A DNA stretch of 64,000 bases, from the NCBI GenBank assembly GCA_015179025.1, contig WHUX01000006.1, positions 558,001 to 622,000 of the forward strand, written 5' to 3'. This document shows positions 23,019 to 33,998 of this stretch, piece after piece. The translations under genes were made by a program, and so were the position numbers. Position 1 is the stretch's first letter. Each line of letters starts with the position of its first letter. The notes beneath the pieces were generated by a model that ran no database searches, was not told the DNA's origin, and was given only the letters and a program-made list of their open reading frames with translations. This DNA comes from Terfezia claveryi (lineage: Eukaryota > Ascomycota > Pezizomycetes > Pezizales > Pezizaceae).

Positions 23019-25840
23019 TGCTGAACAACGTACTAGTCTTTACTTAATGTGCCGGAAATTGAAACAACCAGGCTGTGTCGGAACCAGTTTTGGCTGATTG
23101 ATAAATGGGAACGGGCGTCCCGTTCAACCTTATAAGAAGCGGGAGAGCACCACCACCATATTAAAAAAGAAAAAAAGGGGAACCTGCAGGAGGTAATGGA
23201 GGAGCAATCTGAAGTGGAAAACCTGGCACCACGTATAATAGCAAGGTTGAATATGCGATAATTGAGGTGTGAATGCGAGTTAAGGAAAGAACAGGCAGAG
23301 GTCCCTCCAATGAGTTCTCTGGGTGAAATTCTTAATTGTACTGGTGTACCCGAAGGGATTAGAGCCTCCTACACAATGCAGGAGTCGGTGCGGCGGGGGG
23401 TGGGGGAGGCAACCTTGATCCAATATGTAAGTAATGGGGTATGCAGTCCATCTGCCAGTTGAGCTTTAAAGTACTTAGGTACCCAGTAAAGATATGAGGA
23501 TGAGACTAGACGGTTTCCGGCAAAGCTTAGGTCACCAGAATGACGACACAAGCAGAATGCTAGGTGACTTTGATATGAATTGGGGGGGGGGTAGGTGGCT
23601 ATGGGTAAACAGAAACCTAATAAGGAGCTGGCAATGGCAAGCAAAAAGCCGAGAGGCAGCCGTTTAAGGTGTTACAAGACGTGGTGGAGGATAAATAAAA
23701 GGCTGCAGTAGCAGTTGGCGAAGCCAGGATTTCGATAGGTACAGTAGCCCGGGATGTGGAAAATCATACGACAACTAAAATGTATATGTAGAGTATTGCC
23801 GAAGGTAATGTGCGGCGGGTTGGAGACGAGACCAGGGGCACTTTAAACGAGCAAATAGTAGATAGGTAGGCCCATGAATACAGGGGGGGAAGGAAGTTAA
23901 AGGGTCCGCGGATGGCCTGTTAGTATGGCTGTGTCTGGAGGTAACTCTACCAGGATAACTTCACCATGTGGCTGTAGTTCGACAAGAGTGCAAGTACTGC
24001 AAGTCCTGGGGAAAAGAATTGAAAGGTGCAGTGGACCCAGCTTCCTAGTAGACAGGAAATGGGAGCCGGTGGTGGTGGTTGTGGTGGCCGTTTTTCTCCG
24101 AAGCTGATAAAGCGCTCAATCAGTTGTGAGGTTGAGGTTACGACAACCGAAACGCAATATATAGGTGGAATATAGCCGTGGGCTGCATACTCAGCTCTGT
24201 TAGACAGATGACGGACCTCTTAGAGCATTTGAGCCTTTGAGCCATGTTCGAATGAGGGATGTTTAGAGGGGATGGTAATTTGGCATGACAGTTTGCATAT
24301 TTTGACTGATATATCAGGGTCCCTATAATTAACCCCTCAGTTTAGGTACAAGATAGGTGGGACTAAATCTAAAACAAGAGCGCTGGATTCTTTGGTTATT
24401 TCATCAATTAGAAAATAATAAATTAATCTTGGATCAAATTTTTCGACTTCAAACATTCAAGCGATGCACCAGATACAGGGATTCTTGAAGATAGGCAGGA
24501 TTTTTCCTTTTTTTTTTTCCTTTCCTGTGTTTCCCAGTCCGTTTGCGTTTTTTCACTATTTGTAGAGTATAAGGCTAAGTACCTCTTTCTAGTCTGGTCA
24601 TACTCACCTTTAGTCTGGTTAAGTCACCTATTTAAGTATTTGAATACTAGACAACTAGCTGACGTTCAAGTCTTTTGAATAGGTGAAATCCGCTAGAGTG
24701 GGACGTATATATCTCCTCTTTCCCTTTGGTCAATTAATGGTTCTTTGGTTAGCATGGGCAGGCTGTCCATGGCGAGTTACTGAAGGTTTCTGCCCGGCCT
24801 GGCTATCAGGTTACGCTGTGGGCCATTCTGAAACCGGACTGCTCCGAGCTTCGTTAATTTAACCTTGGATACCGGAAAATCTCAAATGGGCTGCATTGCA
24901 CTTCACCGTAGTAAGTTATCATAGGGTTAACCAGTACTTATATAAGGTAGTTAACCAGACTAGTCTCCCACTTCAGCGAGCTGCAGAACCAAGCCATTTG
25001 ACAGCCTTGGCGGTGGAGAACCCTGGACGCAACAGGGAATTGAATTATGTGGATGCAGTTGTATAAACAACCTCTACCTCATTGATCGCTGGACAATTTG
25101 TGACAGGATCATAGTGAAGACAGCAGGCCTAGACACTAGAGTAAATTAGCTCAAACTTCTATTATAAGACCAGTTGAAGAAGTATAGAACGTTTCTTGTT
25201 TGAAAAGTCGACCTTTAAGTGGTACCAGTAATTAGACAATGGCCTAGTGAGCTCATAATTATGTATAGGTAGGAAGTACTTATTCTCGAGTATTACTGCA
25301 ACTAACTCCTAGGTCCACTAAGCTTGCTTGAGGATCTAAGACAAGAGTGTTACCACGGCCCTCTGCAGGGCGAAATACGAGGCTGAGTTTGAAGGTCGCA
25401 GAATAAGAGTGCTAGAATATGCACCAATAAAAAAATATAGCTTCATACTAGTCTGGTTGGCACAAGCCTCTCGTAGGCTTCATACCCATTATTCCTCTGA
25501 GGTAAAGAACGGAAACAGCTCACCATCATGCTAACTGAGAATACCTTCATTTGGTCGCTGCTTGATTAAGTTGGCAGATATCATATATACAGAATTAAGT
25601 ATGTATACTTATACCTGTAGTAAACACGAGTACAGGACTTTTACGGCTACTCCCTGTCTCACGTTATTAAATTGTATGGTATGCAGTCACGGGTTACCTA
25701 GATGGTCAGCTGATTGTGATAACCAGGACTCTAACCAAACAGAGATTAAAAATCTGTGATGCCAGTATTACTAAGAACTACCTATGACACATGTGACAAG
25801 TCGCTAGTTGTGCCAAGCCATTTTCCACCGACAAATTGGT
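23019..25840. other. 2.8 kb gene-free flank of the repeat island
   Basis: AT-rich sequence. AGTCTGGTT-type motifs or their reverse occur near 24592, 24614, 24953 and 25447. No coding exons or element ends could be defined. Confidence 0.45.
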
Positions 25841-26025
25841 TACTCGTTAACCCCATGAATTGTTGTAGTCTGGTTGCACAACACCCTCCTCCCAGAATTG
25901 TTGCACGCTGCATGCGAGCTGCACACATTGTATTCTAAATCCCATAGGCCTCTTGAACTCCATACCTCAATTCAGTCAGGGTGCTGCTTGCATCAGCGTG
26001 CAACAATTCATGGTGGTAACGAGTA
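25841..26025. mobile_element. MITE with 25-bp terminal inverted repeats
   Basis: The left end TACTCGTTAACCCCATGAAT (25841 on) mirrors the right end ending in GGTGGTAACGAGTA (to 26025) with two or three mismatches. The body in reverse orientation matches the 125-bp element at 61508-61632. A 38-bp segment carrying TAGTCTGGTTGCACAAC sits inside the left end. There is no coding capacity. It lies at a TA and appears to interrupt the outer part of the left Copia LTR. Confidence 0.75.
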
Positions 26026-26412
26026 TGAGCATCAACACTAGCAACGAGTGGATAGATAAGTGGCCAATGAAGGACCACTTCACCTAAGACACTATGTATG
26101 TCTAATATATGTGAGATATGTGTGAACGTATATGCGTACATGGCTATGAATATATACGTATATGAGAGAGTTATAAGTGTGTTCGTCTATCCATCAGGTC
26201 CCTGGGTGTTCCCAACGCTCTATATACATAAAGGGATAACGCAGTATAGCAAGCAGGTATTTGCATGTATGTTAAACATAAGTACTTACTGTATAAAGCA
26301 AGTATATGCTGTAGTTACTGTGCCATCGCCACAACGTCATAACAGACGTGCAGGCAGGTATGATGAGTGGTGTGACACAACGTTACTTGTGTGACACACG
26401 TACTTTTCAACA
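26026..26412 (-). repeat. Left LTR (3' LTR of a minus-strand Copia element)
   Basis: Aligns by eye with 28330-28500 plus 29044-29250: shared blocks include GGCCAATGAAGGACCACTTC, GTGTGAACGTATATGCGTA, GGTGTTCCCAACGCTC and CGCCACAACGTCATAACAG. The inner end is TTTTCAACA, followed on the plus strand by CCCCTCCTT; read on the minus strand this is a polypurine tract, AAGGAGGGG, just before TGTTG. Confidence 0.8.
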
Positions 26413-26559
26413 CCCCTCCTTAGCAGATACTGCTTTAGCAAGACAAATAACATCATCAGTCTCGTTAAAAACCCAAAAACCCGGTGAGAAAAAGAAGTAA
26501 AAGAGTGCTGATCAGCTTGTTCGCAAAACTTTATCCCTAAGATTGAAAAATTGAGGACG

Positions 26560-27239
26560 TGGTACAGATATCTGCCAAATTATTGACACACGGTACGTGT
26601 AAAAGGTTAACTTTGCCTGTTTTCCACCAAATCTCTTACATGAATGTCAATGTGCTGCTTTTACCACTGATACGAGGTAAATCAATTGAGCCGCTATTAT
26701 CAGTGTTTAAAACAGAACGAATGTCAACGCGGAGTTCCACCAGTGCATCCTGCAACCATACTTGCTGCTTGGAATTTTGGACGGGATAGAAACGACCGGA
26801 AATCAACTACGGGTAACATGTTCCAGATAGCTGGTAACTCAATTTGCTGGCGGTAGAGCAACGATGCAAAGCAGCCCATTACTGACCGCCAGCAAATTGA
26901 GTTACCAGCTATCTGGAACATGTTACCCGTAGTTGATTTCCGGTCGTTTTTGTCACCTCGAAAATCCGAATAAGAGCCGCCAGATAGGTTCACTGAGTAC
27001 GCAGTGCCGTTCGGCTTCTTATAGGGAGCTTAAGGTTCTCTTGTTCTCTTAAGGTAATGTAGAACTTGCCTTAACACACCTATATGGACTTTTGTAGGCT
27101 CTGAAGAGAATTGAGATAAAGCAGAAGCAGAAACAGAAGCAGAAAGGCAATATCCGGCGTGTAACCAATCACAAGATAAAGCCGGGTAATAGAACCAGCA
27201 ACCTTTTCTTATTTGAAAGAGAATTATTCCCTCCAACAT
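26560..27239 (-). pseudogene. Copia pol remnant (RT end and RNase H)
   Basis: Frames on the minus strand carry VLRQVLHYLKRT (27030-27070 region), typical of the RT-RNase H connection, then SYSDFRGDKNDRKSTTGN and AGNSICWRS, the RNase H start of Copia elements. Further down, in another frame, LQDALVELRVDIRSVL and KTGKVNLLHVPCVNNLAD match the C-terminal end. Stops, frame changes and an inverted duplication interrupt it. Confidence 0.8.
26790..26949. repeat. Perfect 65-bp inverted repeat with a 30-bp loop
   Basis: 26790-26854 is exactly complementary to 26885-26949; the spacer is 26855-26884. The right arm is the original Copia RNase H coding segment (DRKSTTGN...). The left arm is an inverted copy, so the plus strand also encodes that peptide. 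A transcript of either strand could fold into a long hairpin. Confidence 0.93.
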
Positions 27240-28292
27240 TCACAATTCCGTTATTCGGTTCAATGTGCTCAAATTGTCATTTGCTTGATCTATATCCATA
27301 TCTTGGGATAGATCAGTAGAATCAGAAACGAAAGCAGCAGCAATAAGACCTTTATTAGAAGGACCTTGCTGATTAAAAGGTGGCTGGTTCTGTTTCCCAG
27401 CTTTATCCTCTTTGCGTTTCTGGTCGCGCTTTAGCTCTCTGCAGTCTTGCAAGACATGGCCGATGTAGTTTCCACCGTGTTTCTGGATTTAGAACAAGAT
27501 TTCTTGCGCTCCCTACCAAACTTGCGCTTTCTATTGCTAGTAACAAGTGCTGTATCTCCGTTTTCTTCCAATTGGTTTGTTCGAAGCGAGTCCCAACCTC
27601 CGATACCTCACTGTTGCAAATGACAGGTCAGGTTTAGTTGAGAGATTGTTCAACTGGATTTGGATAGACATGACTTAGAGCAGCGAGGAGAAAATCTCTT
27701 TTCGCAAAGCCTTCCTCAAGAAATGCCCTAAACTTTTGTATATGCATCAGACATCTCGTATACCCCAACCCATTGATTATCAAACTTATCCATAAACGAT
27801 ACTGATTTACCTTTCTCTAACTGTGTAAAGAGAAGATATAAACCAGCTACCTGGTGAATAAAAGAGAAAGCCATATCCCTATAGAAAGTTTCCTTTAGAT
27901 ACTTCCATATCGTATGGGGAGACATACATTTAGAAACTTCTTTAAAATTGGCTTGCTATTTGCCTGGATAAGAATAAGGAAAGCATGATTGGATAAAGTT
28001 CAATATCCTTCATGGTCTGATGCAGAAGTGTCAGAAAGGGGTTTAACTCCATCAACAATAATATCAAGCACATTCATTGCGTCAAAGACCATCACCATTT
28101 AGGAAGACCAATCTTCATAGTTATACTTATCTCAGCAGGTCGGAAATCTTTGGAGAGCACAAACGTAGTTCGGGTTGGTTGCGAACAGATAAAAATCTTG
28201 TAGCAGGTGCACTGCTTGATTCGACGTTCTGCATGTATTAAGTAGGTTAGATCGTTTGGTGAATACCTATCTCTAGCCTGTACCGGGCTCAT
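27240..28292 (-). pseudogene. Copia gag remnant
   Basis: Fragments on the minus strand: MSPVQARDRYSPNDLTYLIH (from 28292), MSPHTIWKYLKETFYRDMAF with HQVAGLYLLFTQLEKGKSV (27925-27728), and a basic region DCRELKRDQKRKEDKAGKQN (27452-27240). The middle piece looks like the UBN2/gag fold of Copia elements. Stops and frameshifts separate the pieces. Confidence 0.7.
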
Positions 28293-28296
28293 AACC
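28277..28296 (-). other. Copia primer-binding site
   Basis: Read on the minus strand, GGTTATGAGCCCGGTACAGG follows the LTR end CCAACA with no gap. This agrees with tRNA-iMet-derived priming sites used by Copia-type elements. Confidence 0.65.
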
Positions 28297-29250
28297 TGTT
28301 GGAATGAACAAGGTTAGGAATGACAAGGTTATGAACAACAGTAGCAACGGATGGATAGATAAATGGCCAATGAAGGACCACTTCACCTAAGATACTATGT
28401 ATGTCTAATATATTATGTACGAGTATATGTGTGAACGTATATGCGTATGTAGGTATGAATATATACGTATATGAGAGTTATAAGTACCCCTCAGGTCCCT
28501 ACTCTTGAAGTCCTGTGAAAGAAGGGAACGAATATCAATGTGAGCCGAGAGAACAGTGAAGAGACGAGGCAATAAATAGCTTTGTATAGATCTCAATCGA
28601 TACAATTCACAGTAAAGTGGGAAATATACAAGCTATATATACATGGTGGACGAACATCTCAAGGCTCACATGCATACTGTTGATATGATGCACATGTGCG
28701 GAACCTAAATACATGTGAAGTGCATGTGGGTCAGCGATACAGCTAGGGGAAAAATATGGGCGGAATGACATGCTACATCCTAACACCCCTCCTCGGCACT
28801 ACACTACCTTAGTAGTACCCTTCCTGAAGGTGTCACGTTTGAGCTAGACCGAGACCAATATAAAGACGTAACCAAGTAAGCCTCATTAAAAAAACCTAAA
28901 TAAATACGATGGAGTAAGGAAAAAAAAAGTCAGGTCGATAGTGCCGTACTTAAAGCAGTAGCAATTGACATCCGAAGCTCACCCAGAGCATGTCGAAATC
29001 ACAAACGCATATTTGCTGCTGTAGATAGAGCGATATATTCAAATGGTGTTCCCAACGCTCTATATATACATAAAGGGATAAACGCAGTATATACTATAGC
29101 ATCCAGGTATTTGCTGTAGTTACGGATGTTAACACATAAGACTGTAAAGCAGGTAGTTATGTGCCGTAGTTTACTGTGGAATCGCCACAACGTCATAACA
29201 GCCGTGCAGGCAGGTATTATGGAGCGTTGTAACACACGTACTTTCCAACA
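28297..29250 (-). repeat. Right LTR (5' LTR), split by an insertion
   Basis: Starts TGTTGGAATG and ends CTTTCCAACA. Bases 28297-28500 and 29044-29250 align with the left LTR. The 543 bp between them are a foreign insertion. Confidence 0.78.
28501..29043 (-). mobile_element. Second, truncated Copia fragment nested in the right LTR
   Basis: Contains an LTR-like part (28501-28785, ending CTAACA) and an internal 3' part (28786-29043). The boundary has the same polypurine signature as the host element (CCCCTCC on the plus strand). On the minus strand the tail encodes a short stretch like FNEAYLV, which parallels FNETDDV in the host element at the same place. Confidence 0.6.
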
Positions 29251-29577
29251 AGAGAAAGTACCGAGGCTTGGTCAGTTGCCAACCATTGGGCGCTCTGTGA
29301 TCAGGTGCTTTAAGATAAAAAAGCTACAGCTTGAAGTACATATAGATAGATACATATATATTTCTTCATTGTATTTTCAAACACTCTATTTAACCAAGCA
29401 GTTGCAGGTGATACCATCATCATACCTATCATGCTACGTTGCTTATACTGGCCTTCACGTGTGAAGCAACTCCAAACGCCTTACCTATTGTAGCACCTTA
29501 CATTCATCTTCCTTGTCTTTACATATCGTGAACTCAAACCCCCATGTGTACAATTTCATACCGAAAGGATTATAGTA

Positions 29578-30125
29578 ATGTTTAATATACAATTGGACGG
29601 TAAGGTTGTTGTAGTCACTAGGTAGTAGCCTGGGGAAAGTGTATGCCAAGTTTCGCTGGACGAGGTGCCTGTGTGGTTGTGAATAACCTTCAAGGGTAAG
29701 GGGACTTCAGTGAAAATAGGTACGAGCCATCATTGTACGATATCAGATGCTAATGCTCAAGGAAAACAGCTGATGTGGTTGTTGAAGAAATTACAAAAGA
29801 TGGTGGAAAGGCTATTATGAATTCGTTGCGAATGGGGGACAAAATCATCGAGACAGCTGTGAAGACATTTGGAACTGTTCATATCTCAATTAATAATGCT
29901 AGCATGTATCCTTCAAAAAATATGACTGATCAAGACTGGAATCTTATGATCAAGGTCCATCTGAAGGGATCCTATAAGGTTGGTATATAAACTTCAGTAA
30001 CTTTATGTATCCGACGGCTGATATCTTCCTGTACAGTGCGCCAAAGCTGCTTAGCTATATTCACAACCAAAAGTATGGAAATTATCAACATCGCATCAGC
30101 AATTGGTCTATTTCATGGGACCGGT
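29578..30125 (+). pseudogene. Decayed copy of peroxisomal multifunctional enzyme FOX2 (MFE-2), first SDR domain
   Basis: Starts with ATG and LDGKVVVVT (29578 on), then loses frame in the nucleotide-binding region. A clean stretch follows at 29775-29978 with VVEEITKDGGKAI, GDKIIETAVKTFGTVHISIN, NMTDQDWNLMIKVHLKGSYK. After a preserved intron (29979-30036, GTTGGT...TACAG) come CAKAA, a stop where Trp is expected, and INIASAIGLF. In the functional enzyme this domain is the 3-hydroxyacyl-CoA dehydrogenase of fatty-acid beta-oxidation. The retained intron shows a DNA-level copy rather than a retrocopy. Stops and GC-to-AT changes suggest RIP-type decay. Nothing resembling the remaining domains follows. 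Confidence 0.82.
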
Positions 30126-33100
30126 AAACTTCCTAGAGCGCTTGGAAAGGACTGGTTTATCTGTATCTTATTTTAACTAGGTATACAAAATATTGATATC
30201 TAAAATTCACTAGGATTTAAAAGTACCTGATACTTACTTCAGTTATATAAAAGGGCTTGTTTCCTGGAGCTATCCATATTAAGTATCTAAGCAACCTTTA
30301 TCCACCCCGCTCACTGATAGCTTATAATGAATATCATGTACATACTTCAAATCCATTCCAGATCACCTTCCAACTTATATAGTGAATGTTATACGATTGG
30401 TAGTGTCGTCCCTAGGCCTTCAATTCAGAATTGATACCTATCATCGTGTATGGTTATTCAGTGATTACCCTGAATTGAAAATTCACTCTTTTCTTAACAT
30501 AAACGAAAATATCCTCACGCAGGGCTAAGAATGCGAGACAAGAGATATGTACTATAATAAGCACCATCAGCTATAATATATGAAGCATAAACTACATAGG
30601 CCAAATTTATAGCCCCCATACTAGTTAAGTATAGTAGAAAGAAAGCCTCTATACATATACAGTTTAAAGCTGATTTGCAAGCTCAATCAAGAAGTAGAGA
30701 CAAGAAGGAAGCTATATCTCGCTAATCTAGGATATTGAGTCTACCTATCTGAGTTCCATTTCAATGAGTACACCTTCAACAATCTTATGCTTTCGACTAC
30801 TAATGCCAATTCACTCCGAAAGGAAATCCAGATCTCAGAGCCAATCAAATACGTTTTCCATATATTTGAAGGACTCTTTATTCAGAGGGCCTCGGTTAAT
30901 ATAGTATTCAATTAATATACCTACTAAATTAGGCTCCCTCAGGTATGTATGTGAACCCCAATGTTATTAATCTGATATATAGTGCCCAAAGCGGTTGCTG
31001 CCGTTGACAGCTTGACCCTTTCCGAGGCTATTCAATACTGCGCATTCCAATTGCAAACTCGCCTTCTGTTGGATTGATGAAACTGTGCAGTAGCCTTTGA
31101 GCTTGTCGCACAATCACAAGCTAGGAGGCTCATGGTCACACAGTGTGCTTTGTTCGACTCTAAAAGCAGCATAAATGGTTAGTACGTACCTACTCTAACG
31201 CCAAAATAGGTATATAATTAGTCACACGAGCATATTAGGGCTAGTTACGGATAGCTGCATTTTTGATGTGAAGATTTCCTGCCAATGATAATGAATGAGT
31301 CTGGTTATAATGAATCGCCGAATTACATTCCGAATCCACCAACCGTCAACCATCAACGAGTAGTTAGGATTCTGCGATATAACATCTTGTGCAAAAAGCG
31401 GTCAGAACCTGTTCCCCGGTTGCATTTTGCGACGGGATTTCGATTATAACGGTATTGTTCGATCACAGGCTACCTATGTATCTCCTGTGTCATTTTGCTC
31501 CTAAGCCTCTTGCTCAACTTGGGTTGTGACCCCCTTGGTACCAAATTGCCCTCGTCTCGGTGTTCAGCTCGAATACAGTAGGTTCACTGCATCCGGATCC
31601 ATCGTGCTGTCAACGATCCAATGGAAGGTCCCTAGATACAGTCTAGTTAGGGCAGCATGATCAGGGGGTCCCGGCCCACAGAGAGTAATATAAATCTCTA
31701 GGCCGATGTATAATAGTAGTCTAATGAAAATTAAGTAATACCTGTCTGACCATGTTGAGGAGGCCTGTGCCCCTCGGGCAAGAGTCCTTTGAAGTACGCT
31801 AGGCATGATCACTTTATGATATCGAGTCCTCTCCACTGTAGCAAAAGTTGGAGAGACAGGAGGTCTTCATTCTCAGATAACGCGGTATTGCATAGGTGGG
31901 CGAAGTGGATCCGGCTTGGAATTGTGTATGAAGGTACCAGTTCACCGTTCACTAGATGGAACCTGAGGCTCAGTAAGCAGATTAGCGGCAACATTTCAGA
32001 TTGGGAAGCCTCGCGACGAAGCACGTGGCCATAATGTGTAACCCGGAACCGTAGCTATCAATTCGTTCCGCTGAGCCTTGATGGTTGGAACTGAAACCCA
32101 TACACCTTGTTAGCTTCAGGGTTTGCTTCTGTCGGTTATTTCTACCTCAACCAGGAGTGGATCACTTGTCTAGGTATTCACATAAACCTGTCTTGTGGTT
32201 AAAGCCTTTGGATCGGGCTCATAATGATTGTGCTGTAAATATATTGGCAAGTATATGTCACCAGTGAATTCTGTCACCAGTGAATTCTGTCACCAGTGAA
32301 TTCTGTCACCAGTGAATTCTGTCACCAGTGAATTCTGTCACCAGTGAATTCTGTCACCAGTGAATTCTGTCACCAGTGAATTCTGTCAGCTTAAACTGAT
32401 TCATCAGTTTGAATAGTTTTAAACGGTTCAGGAACGAAATTGCTTCCTTATCTGAGTACGCATATATAAACCTATGAAACCCAACCAGACAAATATGAAT
32501 CTTCACCAATAATATAGAGTAAAATCATTTTGAAACATCTATAAACAATGGCTCCAATGTTGGATTCTTCTGAATTCCGTTCAGCTTCCTGCTTTCGTCC
32601 CAGGCTTAGACACCGCTATTGCTACGCTCAAGAATAATTCATTCGTAGTTTCCGCAGATATTCAGGTTTCCAGGCACTCAGTACTTATTGGTAGATGTTT
32701 CCCGTTACGGAAGGGGAACCGTAACGGGAGTGAAGTCTTGTTGAGCCAAAGATGTTAAGCATTTAGCGGGCACCTAGGTGCTAGATACCAAAGTATGAAT
32801 GTACCAGCTGCTGATGATTAAATCTACAAATGGAGATCCCGTGCGTTTGATTGGTTTCCCTGACAACTCTGAAACTCGTGATCGACAGCCGATTTAAAGT
32901 GTGAGAGATGGTGTGCATTGTATATATTCATGCAGGAACAGAGACATTAATTCCCACAGGGCAAGAATCTGCCACGACTCACAAAGAGCACCGCGAGTTT
33001 AAGGCAGTTGGCCTGTCGGTAGTGGAATCTCAGTTAGCAAGCTTAAATCGATGTTGCATATTGGCTTGAATACCCAATCCCATGAGGTCCGGCCCCATGT

Positions 33101-33998
33101 CTTCTGTATTTGTGCGCCTAGAAATGCATCGGTAATTAATACTGGGGGGGTGATCAGCAGGGGGGATCTCAATGGCATCTTAGATTAGTGAAACTGCGAT
33201 CCGTTAGTCATTCTATAAGAAAGAATAAAATTATGCGTACTCTATGATTTGGTACTTTATTTGTCTTCGCACCACCGTTCATAACCAGACACTCAGCGAA
33301 ACAGAGGTTTCGGATAAAGAATCACATGAAATGTGATAAACCAAGGCAAGGACATGGGCCAGAAAATTACATGTAAAATCAATGAACCTTAGGCAGCCAG
33401 TTTCAGGTTGATCGATAGTGGGGGTCAGTCTCATTCTGACAGTATGACACTGCGGTCCTCCTCCAAGTTATAGGCCAACAAAACCCCACAGCATGGATAT
33501 TTACAAATATTTATTGAAATCCATGAATAGCAACCATGCTTTCAAGAGTCTATCCAGGGGCATAATAGTGATATATAGAATAGAAGGACTTTACGTTAGC
33601 AAGGGTGATGCAGACTGGCAAAAGTGTGTTAACTTTAAGAAAGAATATCCCAAAAAGAAGACCGAAGGGTATTAAACTGCAGCACGCCGAGCACCTAGAA
33701 TAAAATACATGCAGGAAACACCAAAACCGATAAACAATCGAAATAAGAGGCTCAGAATCCCAAAAAGCAGATAAAACTGACAGAGGAAAGTATTTTTCAA
33801 TCCAATACGAAAGCCAGCGGATTCTCTTTCTAAACCAAAAACAGAAGATAAATAGTGATAGAGCTAGGCATGTCGTTGTGCCAGCTCGTTACCCAGTACA
33901 ATACATCCCTTAAAGATAAACGTGAAAAACGAATCTAGGCCTTTAGGGCAAAGGTATAACAGGCGGGTATCTCTCATGAAATACCAAAGGCTAATACT
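30126..33998. other. 3.9 kb gene-free part of the repeat island
   Basis: AT-rich, stop-rich in all frames. It includes the 16-bp tandem array at 32257. A short decayed-looking frame near 32548-32700 reads like LDTAIATLKNNSFVVSADIQ after a frame change, which may be another gene relic of unknown kind. No intact gene is supported. Confidence 0.5.
32257..32388. repeat. 16-bp tandem array, about 8.25 copies
   Basis: Unit GTCACCAGTGAATTCT repeated eight times without mismatch (32257-32384) plus GTCA. Every unit has a GAATTC site. There are no spacers, so it is a minisatellite, not a CRISPR array. Confidence 0.95.

Larger units (their letters stand above)
26026..29250 (-). mobile_element. Degenerate Ty1/Copia LTR retrotransposon with a nested element
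   Basis: Two LTRs (26026-26412 and 28297-29250) flank about 1.9 kb of internal sequence. On the minus strand the internal region starts with a primer-binding site directly after the LTR, continues with Gag-like fragments (28292 to 27240), then the connection/RNase H end of Pol (27239 to 26560). Protease, integrase and most of the reverse transcriptase are missing, so it is a deleted, non-autonomous remnant. The right LTR is split by a second truncated Copia piece at 28501-29043, and the left LTR by a MITE. Confidence 0.82.

Noticed and set aside
32257..32388. CRISPR-like repeat array
   Set aside because: The 16-bp units are directly adjacent with no spacers; it is a minisatellite in a fungal genome.
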